A stretch of DNA of 64,000 nucleotides from an uncultured Pelagibacteraceae bacterium (GCA_902616725.1 CACMTZ010000004.1:141289-205288), one strand, 5' to 3'. Shown: positions 46,431 through 54,730, numbered from the stretch's first letter. Notes: generated from the letters alone by a model not told the origin. Translations and numbers: made by a program.

Positions 46431-46934
46431 ATGAAAATATTAAAATTTTTAATTATCTTTTTATTTACTTACACATTTGCCTATGCTGATAAAAATATGA
46501 AAATCGGCTCTAAAGGTAAAGAAAGTGAAGTCTCACGTGTAGTTAAAGTTGTGATGTATGACAACTATTATGAACCAAGTTCATTTCAAATTAAAGCTGG
46601 TGAAACAATTAAATTTGAAGTGGAAAATGCTGGTATGCTTGTCCATGAATTTAATATTGCAAATAAAATGATGCATATGAAACATCAACCAGAAATGATT
46701 AAAATGGTTGAGAACGAAATACTTTTGGCTGATTCTATTGACAAAGAAAAGATGAAAAAAATGGCAAAAATGGATAAAGCCATGGCCCACTCACATAGTA
46801 ATAGTGTTTTGCTTGAGCCAAAACAAAAGGGAGAAATCATCTGGAAATTTGATAATGCAGTTAACATTGAGGTAGCTTGCAATGTTCCTGGTCATTATCA
46901 AGTTGGAATGATTGCTAAAGTTGATATAAATTAA
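46431..46934 (+). CDS. Exported cupredoxin with Met/His-rich insert
   Basis: A 167-residue protein with a signal peptide (to ~residue 19) and one cupredoxin domain. The type 1 copper ligands are apparent as His72 (LVHEF), Cys150, His155 and Met160 (CNVPGHYQVGM). Between strands lies a Met/His-rich stretch (residues ~79-122), of the kind that binds extra copper. It probably handles copper or electrons in the periplasm. A DUF4396 membrane protein is encoded three bases downstream. Confidence 0.8.
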   Translation: MKILKFLIIFLFTYTFAYADKNMKIGSKGKESEVSRVVKVVMYDNYYEPSSFQIKAGETIKFEVENAGMLVHEFNIANKMMHMKHQPEMIKMVENEILLADSIDKEKMKKMAKMDKAMAHSHSNSVLLEPKQKGEIIWKFDNAVNIEVACNVPGHYQVGMIAKVDIN

Positions 46935-46937
46935 TCA

Positions 46938-47384
46938 ATGGACACAACAGCCAAGGCCAATTTTCATTGGTCGTGCAGACATACTTGGAAAAGAAGTGCT
47001 AAAAACACTGCTTGGTGTTTATTAGGTTGTGCCATCGGAGATTTAGGTACAATTTTATTTTTTCAGCTTACAAAAATTCCATTTCCTGTTTTAGGGATTA
47101 TGATTTTAGCCATCATTAATGGTTTGATTACAAGTATCATTTTAGAAACAATTATTTTAATGAAACAAAGTTTTGATTTTTCTAAGGCATTTAAAACTGC
47201 AATTGGAATGAGCTTTATATCAATGATTAGCATGGAAGTTGCTATGAACTTAACTGATTACTTTTTAACTGGTGGTGCAATATTAACATGGTGGGTTGTG
47301 CCGATTATGCTCTTAGCAGGTTTTGTAACACCATGGCCATATAATTATTGGAGACTTAAAAAATTTGGTGTTGCTTGCCATTAA
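46938..47384 (+). CDS. DUF4396-like inner-membrane protein
   Basis: A 148-residue protein with four hydrophobic segments, and a His/Cys-rich start (FHWSCRHTWKRS) then NTAWCLLGCAIGDLGTI. This resembles DUF4396 from memory. The exposed Cys/His at the start and the pairing with a cupredoxin suggest copper handling; function is not known. Confidence 0.68.
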   Translation: MDTTAKANFHWSCRHTWKRSAKNTAWCLLGCAIGDLGTILFFQLTKIPFPVLGIMILAIINGLITSIILETIILMKQSFDFSKAFKTAIGMSFISMISMEVAMNLTDYFLTGGAILTWWVVPIMLLAGFVTPWPYNYWRLKKFGVACH

Positions 47385-47411
47385 TCAAAAATTTTAAATT
47401 AAGTTGATTAA

Positions 47412-48725
47412 ATGCAAAAATCTTCGATATCTTATATTTTAAAATTATCTTTCCCTATTTTCTTTGCAAATTTAGCAATTCCTTTAGTTGGTATTATTGA
47501 TACAGCCTTGATGGGAAATCTTGGAAACCTTTCTTATTTAACAGCAACATCGGTCGCTGCAAATTTGTTCTCTATGATATTTTGGAGTTTTGGTTTTTTA
47601 AGAATGGGAACTGTAGGTATGGTTTCTCAAGCCTTGGGGCGAAATAGTTACCAAGAAATTTTAAATATAATTTTAAGAAATTTATTGTTTGTATTGATAG
47701 TTTCAGCCTTAATTTTTTTATCTCAAATATTAATTCTTAATTTAAGCTTAGAAATATTTGATTTATCTGAGTTAACTAAAGAATTTTATATTCAATATTT
47801 CAAAATTAGAATTTATTCAGCCCCTGGGGAACTAACTTTATATATTCTCACAGGTTTATTTGTTGGTTTACAGAAAACTAAAATTTCTAGCCTAATAATA
47901 GGTTTTTTTTCTATTCTAAATATATTTTTAAGTATCGTTTTAGTTACAAAATTTGATTTAAATATAAAAGGAGTGGCTTATGGCACTTTTTTTTCAGCAT
48001 TAATTACGTCTATAATATTTTTGATTTATACTTTTAATTATTTAAAAAAATTTTTTAATATCAAGATTGATGTAGTGAGTCTTTTTGATTTAAAAAAGAT
48101 GAAAGATATTTTTAATATTAATTTTGATATCTTTATTAGGACCATTTTATTAACATTTTCTTTTTTATGGTTCACTTATTTAGGAACACAAATAGGAGAG
48201 GATTTTGTTGCGGTTAATGCTATCTTAATAAATTTAGTTTTCTTGTCAGCATTTATATTAGATGCTTATGCATTTTCTACCGAAGGATTGGTTGGGTACT
48301 CTCTGGGAAAAAAAAATTTAATACTTTTTAAAACAATTATTAAAAATTCTTTTATATTAAGTTCTTTAACAGGTCTTTTGATCTCAATTATTTATTTTTT
48401 TATAAATGAAAATGTAATTTATTTAATGTCAGATATAGAAAATATCAGAAAGTTAAGTTCATCTTATGTAATTTGGTTAATCTTGTTGCCCTTTATTGCA
48501 TCTTTCTGTTATCAGTTTGATGGTATTTTTATTGGATCTTCTCAAACAAAAGAGCTGAGAAATGCTATGATTTTTTCTGTATTTTGCTATTTATTAATTT
48601 CATTAATTTTAACAAAGTATTTGTCTAATACAGGAATTTGGATTTCACTCTGTTTCTTTATGATTTTAAGAGGATTATCATTATTTTATTATTTGGATAA
48701 AATTTATCAAAGATTTAAAGCTTAA
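47412..48725 (+). CDS. MATE-family efflux transporter
   Basis: A 437-residue protein with twelve predicted helices and the MATE/DinF pattern: FPIFFANLAIPLVGIIDTALMG near the start, GFLRMGTVGMVSQALGRN, and FILDAYAFSTEGLVGYSLG in the second half. It would export a cationic or aromatic compound using Na+ or H+. Very A/T-rich like the next gene. Confidence 0.88.
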   Translation: MQKSSISYILKLSFPIFFANLAIPLVGIIDTALMGNLGNLSYLTATSVAANLFSMIFWSFGFLRMGTVGMVSQALGRNSYQEILNIILRNLLFVLIVSALIFLSQILILNLSLEIFDLSELTKEFYIQYFKIRIYSAPGELTLYILTGLFVGLQKTKISSLIIGFFSILNIFLSIVLVTKFDLNIKGVAYGTFFSALITSIIFLIYTFNYLKKFFNIKIDVVSLFDLKKMKDIFNINFDIFIRTILLTFSFLWFTYLGTQIGEDFVAVNAILINLVFLSAFILDAYAFSTEGLVGYSLGKKNLILFKTIIKNSFILSSLTGLLISIIYFFINENVIYLMSDIENIRKLSSSYVIWLILLPFIASFCYQFDGIFIGSSQTKELRNAMIFSVFCYLLISLILTKYLSNTGIWISLCFFMILRGLSLFYYLDKIYQRFKA

Positions 48726-48743
48726 TTTAAGATTTAAAAAATT

Positions 48744-49460
48744 ATGGTAAAAAAAAATATTAAAAATTGGGATAATAAAACTTGGCTTTCTTCAAAAAGA
48801 TATATTCAGACTTTTAATAATTTTTTATTAAGACAAATTGAGTTAAACAGAAATTCTCAAATTTTAGATATTGGATGTGGAAGAGGAAAAATATTAGGCT
48901 CTTTATCTTTAATATTGAGATTAAAAAATAAGCCAACAGGTATAGATATAGAGAGACATAAAGATAAAGATAAAAAAATAATTTTTAAAAAAATTGATGC
49001 AATTAAATATTTTAAAAAAAATAAAAAAAAATTTGATTTAATTTTAATTAAGCAAACAATTCATTTATTAAAATTTAAAGAAATTAAACAATTACTATTC
49101 TTATGTAATGAAGCCCTTAATCCTAAGGGAAAAATAATCATATTTTCATTAAATACAAATCAAAATGAAATCCCAACTTTTTCATTAATGAAAAAAAAAT
49201 TAAAAAATTCATTAAATAGGGATAAGCAAATAATTCAATTCATATTAAATTTAGATTTCAAAATCCTAATAAAAAAATTTGTTTTCAAAGTAAAAATAAC
49301 AAGGAAAAAATATATTCAAATGATCAGGAACAGGTATATTTCAACACTGCTAAATTTTAAATCAAAGGAAATCAATGAAGGGATTAATGAAATTAGCACT
49401 AAATATAGGAAAAATCTAAGGTTTAATGACAAACTTATTTGTCTGATTTTAAAAAAGTAA
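48744..49460 (+). CDS. SAM-dependent methyltransferase
   Basis: A 238-residue class I methyltransferase. SAM-binding motif I is ILDIGCGRGKILG near 42-54, followed by an acidic GIDIERHKD (motif II) and FDLILIKQTIHLL. The C-terminal half is basic and has no recognisable substrate domain. Lys and Asn content is very high even for this genome. Substrate unknown. Confidence 0.78.
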   Translation: MVKKNIKNWDNKTWLSSKRYIQTFNNFLLRQIELNRNSQILDIGCGRGKILGSLSLILRLKNKPTGIDIERHKDKDKKIIFKKIDAIKYFKKNKKKFDLILIKQTIHLLKFKEIKQLLFLCNEALNPKGKIIIFSLNTNQNEIPTFSLMKKKLKNSLNRDKQIIQFILNLDFKILIKKFVFKVKITRKKYIQMIRNRYISTLLNFKSKEINEGINEISTKYRKNLRFNDKLICLILKK

Positions 49461-49469
49461 ATCCAACTT

Positions 49470-49518
49470 ACTTAAGGGATTGCCCTTTTGCTCTCCAGCC
49501 AAAAGAGCTCCCTTAAGT
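49470..49518 (+). ncRNA. Candidate structured RNA element
   Basis: A perfect 10-base outer stem (ACTTAAGGGA and its complement) encloses 29 bases, within which CTTTTG (49485-49490) can pair with CAAAAG (49500-49505), or alternatively GCTCT with AGAGC (49490-49494/49504-49508). The two inner helices exclude each other. Followed by a terminator, the whole could be a ~100-base RNA. Not a family I recognise. Confidence 0.4.
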
Positions 49519-49532
49519 CGCCTTGATGGCAT

Positions 49533-49560
49533 TTAAGTCCGAATGGACTTTAAGTTTTTT
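49533..49560 (+). terminator. Intrinsic terminator
   Basis: AAGTCC and GGACTT form a six-base stem with a GAAT tetraloop, extended past one bulged T, and are followed by a six-T run. It would end a transcript from the methyltransferase gene or from a small RNA starting after 49460. Confidence 0.65.
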
Positions 49561-49657
49561 GTTTTCGTTTTTATGAAATATAAAGCTACCCAGCTAAGTG
49601 TCAGGTGGCATTTGATTCATTAAAACTACCTCCTTAATTAGAAGTTAAATTTCAGCA

Positions 49658-49716
49658 AGGTTGTATTCAAGATATTTATTTACAAATTAATTAAATATAT
49701 TTCTTGAATACAACCT
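49658..49716. repeat. Long inverted repeat
   Basis: AGGTTGTATTCAAG (49658-49671) and its exact complement (49703-49716) form a 14-base stem around 31 A/T-rich bases, with further pairing possible past a two-base bulge. It resembles the repeats beyond the cold-shock gene and within the iron operon in architecture. No T-tract follows. Confidence 0.6.
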
Positions 49717-49812
49717 AACTATTTATTAGTCTTCCCACATCTTAAAAAAACTTCACTTAAAAATAGAAAATTAAAAATTGCATTGAGTTTTTAATATCTA
49801 TATTGTTTCCTT

Positions 49813-49992
49813 ATGAAATATGTAAAAGGATTAATTAACTTACTTGTAAGCTTAATTGTTTCTACGATAATTATTTACGCTATCAATATTGCAGCAGGTT
49901 TTGCTGGAGCTGACTACACATTTAGTCATGGGGAAACATTTGTGATTTGGATATTAATGGCAATATTAGTTAACAATTGCTTTAATAAATAA
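49813..49992 (+). CDS. 59-residue two-helix membrane protein
   Basis: A short frame with two hydrophobic helices (~residues 7-27 and 43-55) joined by a small-residue loop (AAGFAGADYTFSHGE). The codons are typical of the neighbourhood and the frame ends two bases before the convergent dioxygenase stop, filling the space exactly, which supports a real gene. Family unknown. Confidence 0.6.
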   Translation: MKYVKGLINLLVSLIVSTIIIYAINIAAGFAGADYTFSHGETFVIWILMAILVNNCFNK

Positions 49993-49993
49993 T

Positions 49994-51094
49994 CTATATA
50001 TTAAATTTTCTTTTCAAATGTTTGAGTTTTCCTTCAGTGCTATCATAATCTATATAGCAACCTTGTAAAAATCGATTACCTTCATTAGCATTATATTCGG
50101 TTCTGCCGTGAAGAAGTCTATAGTTATCCATCATCAATAGATCACCAGGTTTTAATTTAAATTCAATTCTGAATTTTTCTGAATTGTACATTTCTGATAT
50201 TTTGTTTCTAGCTGCGTAATATAATTCTAATTTTTCCTTATCCATTAAGGGCACAAAATCTAATCGAGGACTAAATCTGACTTGTTTAAGTCTTCCGTTT
50301 TCATCAAGTTGGATCATTTCTGCCCAGTCTTCTAAAACAACATTATCATCCACAAATTGAAATCTAACTTTGATTTCGGTCAAAATTTGGAAAAAAGTTG
50401 GATGCTCTTTTTTTAATTCTTCCGTTACAGCAAGACCATCAACTAATGTTGATAAGCCACCACCAACTTCATTTTCGATGCAATGCAGCAATTGTATACA
50501 GGGCACTGGTTTTCTATAAGGATTGTCAGTATGTGGTGCTAAAGGTAATGAAGTATAGGCAAGATCATTTGGATTTGGTTTTGATTTAACATTAAAAAAC
50601 TCGCCAAAGTTAGTTCGTTTAATACTTCCAATTGAATTAGCAAAATTGACAATAAAGTTATCTTGGGTAGGAACATTTTCAAATATAACAAATCCATATT
50701 TATAAAAGTCTAGTAAAGACTCATACATTATTTTTTCCTCAAAAAAGTTTTTATTAAACTTATAAATATTGTTATTTTGAAAGTCTGATTTCCATGAAAT
50801 TTTATTGATAAAGTATAATTCATTATCTTTCTCAAATTCTTTAAGTATATTTTCGATAACTAGTTTTGCGTATGCACCATCTTTAAAACTTACCTCAAGA
50901 AATTTATCTGAAATATTCACTTTTGAAATTTCTGAGCTATTTTTAAGCATTGTTGGATCAAATAATCTTTGTTGAGTTTTTTGATCTAAAAAGTTCTCGC
51001 TATTCACTCGTTCTCTTAGCCAAAAAGGGTGAATTTCTTTTTTTGCACCCTGTTTTTCAAAAAACACTTTGTTATCAGTTAATTCAATTTTCAT
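49994..51094 (-). CDS. Gamma-butyrobetaine dioxygenase-like 2OG/Fe(II) oxygenase
   Basis: A 366-residue protein with an N-terminal DUF971-type domain (KEIHPFWLRERV, ~20-30) and a TauD/TfdA catalytic domain. Iron ligands are His188 and Asp190 (PHTDNPYR) and His329 (LLHGRTEY); Arg331 and later RFLQGCYIDYD complete the BBOX-like pattern. Enzymes with this two-domain layout hydroxylate gamma-butyrobetaine or trimethyllysine, quaternary ammonium compounds, which fits the osmolyte theme; related substrates are possible. Confidence 0.78.
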   Translation of the reverse strand: MKIELTDNKVFFEKQGAKKEIHPFWLRERVNSENFLDQKTQQRLFDPTMLKNSSEISKVNISDKFLEVSFKDGAYAKLVIENILKEFEKDNELYFINKISWKSDFQNNNIYKFNKNFFEEKIMYESLLDFYKYGFVIFENVPTQDNFIVNFANSIGSIKRTNFGEFFNVKSKPNPNDLAYTSLPLAPHTDNPYRKPVPCIQLLHCIENEVGGGLSTLVDGLAVTEELKKEHPTFFQILTEIKVRFQFVDDNVVLEDWAEMIQLDENGRLKQVRFSPRLDFVPLMDKEKLELYYAARNKISEMYNSEKFRIEFKLKPGDLLMMDNYRLLHGRTEYNANEGNRFLQGCYIDYDSTEGKLKHLKRKFNI

Positions 51095-51160
51095 ACAATA
51101 ATAAGAGAATTATTTAAAATTTTACTTTAATCAATATAAATTAAATAGTAATAGTCCCAT

Positions 51161-51967
51161 GTGTCAAAATTAAATTCATCAGATTTTAAAAGGTATTCTA
51201 AGTTTGTTGATGGCTTAGCTAGAAAACTTACTAAGTTTTATTACTCTAAACTTAATAGAACTTTTAAGGTCTCTAACAAATTAAGAGGCAAGGGATTCGA
51301 TCCTGTTACAACCTCAGATAAAGCTTTTGAAAAATTTATCAGGAAAGAGATAGGAAAAAGGTTTCCTAATCACCAAGTCATAGGCGAGGAGTTTGGCAAA
51401 AAGAAAACCAAAAGTGATTTTACCTGGGTAATTGATCCAATAGATGGAACCAGATCTTATGTAATTGGTAATCCTACTTGGAGTAACTTAATTTCTTTGA
51501 ATTATAAAGGGAACCCTGTAATTGGACTGGCAAACTATCCTGTTCTTAAAAAATATTATTATAACGCGTCAGATAAAGTTGCATATATTGTGGATCAAAG
51601 AAAAAAAAGAAAAATAAAAGTTAATAAAAAAATCTTATTCAAAAATATAAAGATGTCCGCAGCTTTTCATGGCATGTTATCTTTAAATAAACAAAAAAAA
51701 ATCCCCAAAATTTTAAAACTAATGCAATTTCCTTGTGCAGATGCTCTTAGCTACTCACATCTTGCAGAAGGTAAAGTAGATGTGGTTATTCAATGTGGAA
51801 ATAAAATTTGGGATATTCATCCTTTAATACCAATTATAAAAGCAGCTGGTGGAGTTGTTAGTACCTGGAAAAATACAGATGCGGTTAAAGGTGGAAATAT
51901 TGTTGCTTCAGTTAATAGCAATATTCATAATAAAATTTTAAAAATGCTTAGACCAATAACTAAGTAG
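51161..51967 (+). CDS. hisN: Inositol-monophosphatase-family phosphatase, probably histidinol-phosphatase
   Basis: A 268-residue Mg-dependent phosphatase, starting with GTG. Metal-binding residues Glu76/Glu77 (GEEFG), Asp92 and Asp95 (IDPIDGTRSY) and Asp218 (WDIHPLIPI) are present. It resembles HisN-type histidinol-phosphatase more than inositol phosphatase (the VIGNPTWSNLI segment), and hisI also lies in this window. The symbol is tentative. Confidence 0.72.
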   Translation: MSKLNSSDFKRYSKFVDGLARKLTKFYYSKLNRTFKVSNKLRGKGFDPVTTSDKAFEKFIRKEIGKRFPNHQVIGEEFGKKKTKSDFTWVIDPIDGTRSYVIGNPTWSNLISLNYKGNPVIGLANYPVLKKYYYNASDKVAYIVDQRKKRKIKVNKKILFKNIKMSAAFHGMLSLNKQKKIPKILKLMQFPCADALSYSHLAEGKVDVVIQCGNKIWDIHPLIPIIKAAGGVVSTWKNTDAVKGGNIVASVNSNIHNKILKMLRPITK

Positions 51968-52295
51968 TTTTACCAAGAGTATTCAAAAGAATTACACCGA
52001 TAACAATTAGAGCTATCCCAATAATTCCATAGAGATTTGGTATTTGATTATATTTAAACACGCCAAATAAAGTTACTGCAGTAATTGTTAGTCCTCCATA
52101 CGTAGCATAGGTGAAACCTACAGGAATAATATTCATTGCTTTTGATAAACAAAAAATACAAGCAACTATTGATATTGCACAAAAAATTGTTGGGCCAAAA
52201 TTGGTAAATCCGTTAGTAGATTTTAAAAAACCGTTTGAAGTAATGCCTAAGATAATTGCAAGTAGAAGAAATATATATCCAGATAAATTTGTCAT
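51960..52295 (-). CDS. Small multidrug-resistance (SMR/EmrE) family protein, second copy
   Basis: A 111-residue protein from the ATG at 52295, with four hydrophobic helices, in the SMR family. The expected membrane-embedded Glu of EmrE is not obvious in helix 1, so this may be the partner in a paired SMR transporter. It lies four bases downstream of a close paralogue. Paired SMR proteins form heterodimers that export guanidinium, polyamines or cationic compounds. Confidence 0.75.
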   Translation of the reverse strand: MTNLSGYIFLLLAIILGITSNGFLKSTNGFTNFGPTIFCAISIVACIFCLSKAMNIIPVGFTYATYGGLTITAVTLFGVFKYNQIPNLYGIIGIALIVIGVILLNTLGKTT

Positions 52296-52299
52296 AAAT

Positions 52300-52635
52300 T
52301 TAATTTGTTTTACCAAGAAGATTAACTATTAACACTCCTGAAATAATTAAAGTTAAACCAACAATAGTGAAAACGTCTGGCATTTGATTAAATTTATATA
52401 CCCCAACAATTGTTGTGGCGATAATACATAGACCTGCAAATGAGGCGTAAGTAATACCTACAGGAATAGTTTTCATAACAATTGATAATGTAAACATACA
52501 AGCAACTATTGTTATTGCTGTTAATAAGCTTGGTAATAATAATGTAAAACCATTAGCTCCTTTAGCAAAACCATTTGCTGCAGTCCCCAAAATTACTGCA
52601 AGTATAAGAACTATGTAGGCAATTATATTACTCAC
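52300..52635 (-). CDS. Small multidrug-resistance (SMR/EmrE) family protein, first copy
   Basis: A 111-residue four-helix protein starting with GTG, very similar to its downstream neighbour through helix 1 (AVILGTAANGFAK), the GITYASFAGLCIIATT segment and the GVLIVNLLGKT end. The GxTYAxxxG motif is characteristic of SMR. It follows the DUF2798-like gene by 16 bases and is read in the same direction as the small-protein run upstream. Confidence 0.78.
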   Translation of the reverse strand: MSNIIAYIVLILAVILGTAANGFAKGANGFTLLLPSLLTAITIVACMFTLSIVMKTIPVGITYASFAGLCIIATTIVGVYKFNQMPDVFTIVGLTLIISGVLIVNLLGKTN

Positions 52636-52651
52636 AATATAAAGAGTATTA

Positions 52652-52873
52652 TTATTTGGTAATTTTATCTACAAATTTTTCTACTATTGGAGCTACAATT
52701 GTTGTGGCAACTAATGCAACAGGTAAGCTTACTGACCAAGCTTTAAAAAATCTCTTATAATAGAGTTCATCATAACCTGTATTGATATATGTAATTATAA
52801 GTGTCATGATCAAGCTCATGCCAAGACCCATAAAAAATATGAATATTAATTTTGAATATTTTTTTGGAAACAT
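52652..52873 (-). CDS. DUF2798-like small membrane protein
   Basis: A 73-residue protein with two transmembrane helices (~9-30 and ~46-65) and the pattern FIFFMGLGMSLIMTLIITYINTG ... FFKAWSVSLPVALVATTIVAPIVEKFV, which resembles DUF2798. Function unknown. Part of the reverse-strand run of small genes. Confidence 0.75.
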   Translation of the reverse strand: MFPKKYSKLIFIFFMGLGMSLIMTLIITYINTGYDELYYKRFFKAWSVSLPVALVATTIVAPIVEKFVDKITK

Positions 52874-52879
52874 AGAAAA

Positions 52880-53098
52880 TTATAAATCAAAAATTAAGAA
52901 ATAAAAATAAATTACCCATAAAAAACAAGCAGCCATCGTTACAAAAATTATTGTTACTCCAGTAGCTGTCTCATTTTTGTATTTTTTATTTACCTCTTTT
53001 CGCCATTTTTTTGGATAAAGTGGGATAGTCAACGCGTAGATGATTAAAAAAATATCAAGTGCAGTTATAGCTATACAAATAAAGAGTAATTGACTCAC
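52880..53098 (-). CDS. Small two-helix membrane protein
   Basis: A 72-residue protein starting with GTG directly after the stop of the NTF2-like gene. Two helices (~4-25 and ~49-71) flank a basic loop (YPKKWRKEVNKKYKNE). No family recognised. Zero spacing to the upstream gene indicates coupling. Confidence 0.6.
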   Translation of the reverse strand: MSQLLFICIAITALDIFLIIYALTIPLYPKKWRKEVNKKYKNETATGVTIIFVTMAACFLWVIYFYFLIFDL

Positions 53099-53419
53099 CT
53101 ATTTTGGCATTGGAGTGGCGCCAGTCTCTAAACTTATAATTTTTCCATCTTTGTATTTATAAACTGCCATTACCGCCTCAACATTTCCGTCATTAAACGT
53201 AACTATTGAATGGTGAACTCCAATTTCATCATTTTCATAGACTACTCTGGCTTTATCTTGGTTTATATCACCGCTCATTGCCCACTTTATAACATCAGCT
53301 TTACCTATGGTGTTTCCTGACTTGTGCATTGTGAATTTAAAATCATCATGCAAAAGTTCATTCATAGTTGACTCATCTTTTTTATCAATTGCATTGGTAT
53401 ATTTCTCTAATATCGACAT
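53099..53419 (-). CDS. SnoaL/NTF2-like protein
   Basis: A 106-residue protein of the SnoaL-like/NTF2 fold: helical start LEKYTNAIDKKDESTMNELLHDDF, then strands with HHSIVTFNDGNVEAVMAVYKYKDGKI. Members range from ketosteroid isomerases to unknown stress proteins; no catalytic signature is evident. A strong AAAGGAG ribosome site precedes it. Confidence 0.72.
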   Translation of the reverse strand: MSILEKYTNAIDKKDESTMNELLHDDFKFTMHKSGNTIGKADVIKWAMSGDINQDKARVVYENDEIGVHHSIVTFNDGNVEAVMAVYKYKDGKIISLETGATPMPK

Positions 53420-53436
53420 CTTAGACTCCTTTGTTG

Positions 53437-53853
53437 TTAAATATAAATTTTGTCACTAAAACCATAGATCATCACAGCACTAAGTATAGTCAAAACTAAT
53501 GGAGCATAAATCCCCTCATCCGATGTTTTGTCTGTGTGTCCAAGTTTATTAATTTTTGTGTTATAAAAGCCAACAATAAATGCAGATAAGTTTTGCAAGA
53601 AGATCAAGTTAAAGAATGCCCATGTTGTCTCTAAACCATTAGGTCTTATAAAACCAACATAAATAGCCATAACTACGGAACCAAGAAATATTGATCCAAA
53701 AAATCTAACCATTCCTGCACCAGTATCGTCGATACCATATTTATCCAAAAAGGACTTTGTCTGGAAAACGCATCTAAATCCATAATAAGCAAATCCTATA
53801 AAATGGATTATAAAAACTGCTAAATAAAATATTCCATTAAATTTTTCTAACAT
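53437..53853 (-). CDS. Hypothetical four-helix membrane protein
   Basis: A 138-residue protein with four hydrophobic segments. The start LEKFNGIFYLAVFIIHFIGFAYYGFR and the central GAGMVRFFGSIFLGSVVMAIYVGF are notable; I know no family for it. A good ribosome site (AAGGAG) lies 9 bases before the ATG. Probably an inner-membrane member of the small-protein operon. Confidence 0.6.
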   Translation of the reverse strand: MLEKFNGIFYLAVFIIHFIGFAYYGFRCVFQTKSFLDKYGIDDTGAGMVRFFGSIFLGSVVMAIYVGFIRPNGLETTWAFFNLIFLQNLSAFIVGFYNTKINKLGHTDKTSDEGIYAPLVLTILSAVMIYGFSDKIYI

Positions 53854-53856
53854 TAT

Positions 53857-54174
53857 TTAGTCTCCTTCACTAAATATTGGTCTTATCTCGTCCTTTATAG
53901 TTCCTTCTATGGCGACTTCTTTTAATTGATCTAAAAGTTTTATATATTCAGGATCTGCCGACATGTTAGCGTCAGCTTCGTTATCACCTTCAAACATAGT
54001 TCCAATTAAAGTTTCTCTTATTGTTCTTGGATCTCCACCCATTTGAAAAGAAAAATAGACATCATGTTTAGGATAATGTTTTTTTCTGACTGCCGCTAAA
54101 CCTTTTCCTATTTCCATTGCTTTTCCTAGGCCGTCATCTTTTACTCTCATTGTTCTAGTATAAATTACCTTCAT
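53857..54174 (-). CDS. Hypothetical small soluble protein
   Basis: A 105-residue cytosolic protein beginning MKVIYTRTMRVKDDGLGKAMEIGKGL, with alternating strand and helix and an acidic end, the outline of a dimeric alpha-beta-barrel protein. No family assigned. A GAGGAG ribosome site precedes it. Separated by three bases from the next gene. Confidence 0.55.
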   Translation of the reverse strand: MKVIYTRTMRVKDDGLGKAMEIGKGLAAVRKKHYPKHDVYFSFQMGGDPRTIRETLIGTMFEGDNEADANMSADPEYIKLLDQLKEVAIEGTIKDEIRPIFSEGD

Positions 54175-54208
54175 TGTTTCTCCTCATTTGGTAAAAATTT
54201 AGGCATTT

Positions 54209-54499
54209 TTATTTAGCATTAAAATCTATAACATCATCTGTACACTCAACAAATTTATGAGGTTCATAGAAGTCGTTCATAGACTCTAATTGTTTATTAA
54301 TTGCATCTGGATCAGTACCTTTCCACCAACAATACATTGTTAGATTGTCTCCAGGTGTATTCCAACTCATTTGACACTTTGCATTATCACTTGTCATTGC
54401 TTTAGTCATATCTTCCATAGACATTGAACCAGTAACTTCTATCATTTTAGCTTTTGCCTCTTTTGATTTAAAAGTGTGCGTGACTATATAGTTTTTCAT
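54209..54499 (-). CDS. Hypothetical small soluble protein
   Basis: A 96-residue cytosolic protein with a ferredoxin-like strand/helix pattern (NYIVTHTFKSKEAKAKMIEVTG ... NLTMYCWWKGTDPDAINKQLES). It has three Cys and several exposed acidic residues. No family assigned. Preceded by a strong AAAGGAG site. Confidence 0.55.
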   Translation of the reverse strand: MKNYIVTHTFKSKEAKAKMIEVTGSMSMEDMTKAMTSDNAKCQMSWNTPGDNLTMYCWWKGTDPDAINKQLESMNDFYEPHKFVECTDDVIDFNAK

Positions 54500-54514
54500 T
54501 TTTCTCCTTTGTGT

Positions 54515-54721
54515 TTAGCTTTTAAATAAAGCAAGTGCTTCATTTAAAAGTTTTTCAGACTTAGCATGATCACCATTATTATGGGCATCCATACCTTGAT
54601 CTTTAAGTTCTTGAGCTTTTTTAATCTTATCATCAATATTTTTAGCTAACATCGGACATGAACCTGCGTATGCTGAGCTCATAAATAAGATCAAACAAAG
54701 CGTTAACATTATTTTTTTCAT
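54515..54721 (-). CDS. Small exported helical protein
   Basis: A 68-residue precursor with a signal peptide (to residue ~19, SSAYAG). The ~48-residue mature protein has one Cys near its start (GSCPML) and two short helices with NNGDHAKSEKLLNEALALF, like a half TPR repeat. It may be a periplasmic adaptor; the Cys could be a lipid or disulfide site, but no lipobox is present. Strong AAGGAG site. Confidence 0.6.
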   Translation of the reverse strand: MKKIMLTLCLILFMSSAYAGSCPMLAKNIDDKIKKAQELKDQGMDAHNNGDHAKSEKLLNEALALFKS

Positions 54722-54730
54722 TTATACTCC

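Larger units (their letters stand above)
49461..49812. other. Hairpin-rich intergenic region
   Basis: These ~350 bases before a small membrane-protein gene hold no ordinary gene. In order: a nested hairpin (49470-49518), a terminator-like hairpin with T-tract (49533-49560), a 16-codon frame (49573-49623) overlapping a GCTACC/GGTGGC stem, and a long inverted repeat (49658-49716). This is more structure than any other gap in the window and could include a small RNA. Confidence 0.55.

Noticed and set aside
49470..49560. tRNA or tmRNA remnant
   Set aside because: No acceptor stem, no T-loop GTTCRA block in place, and the stem lengths do not fit a cloverleaf.
49573..49623. 16-codon leader peptide
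   Set aside because: Too short to support; no ribosome site and no run of regulatory codons, and it overlaps possible RNA stems.
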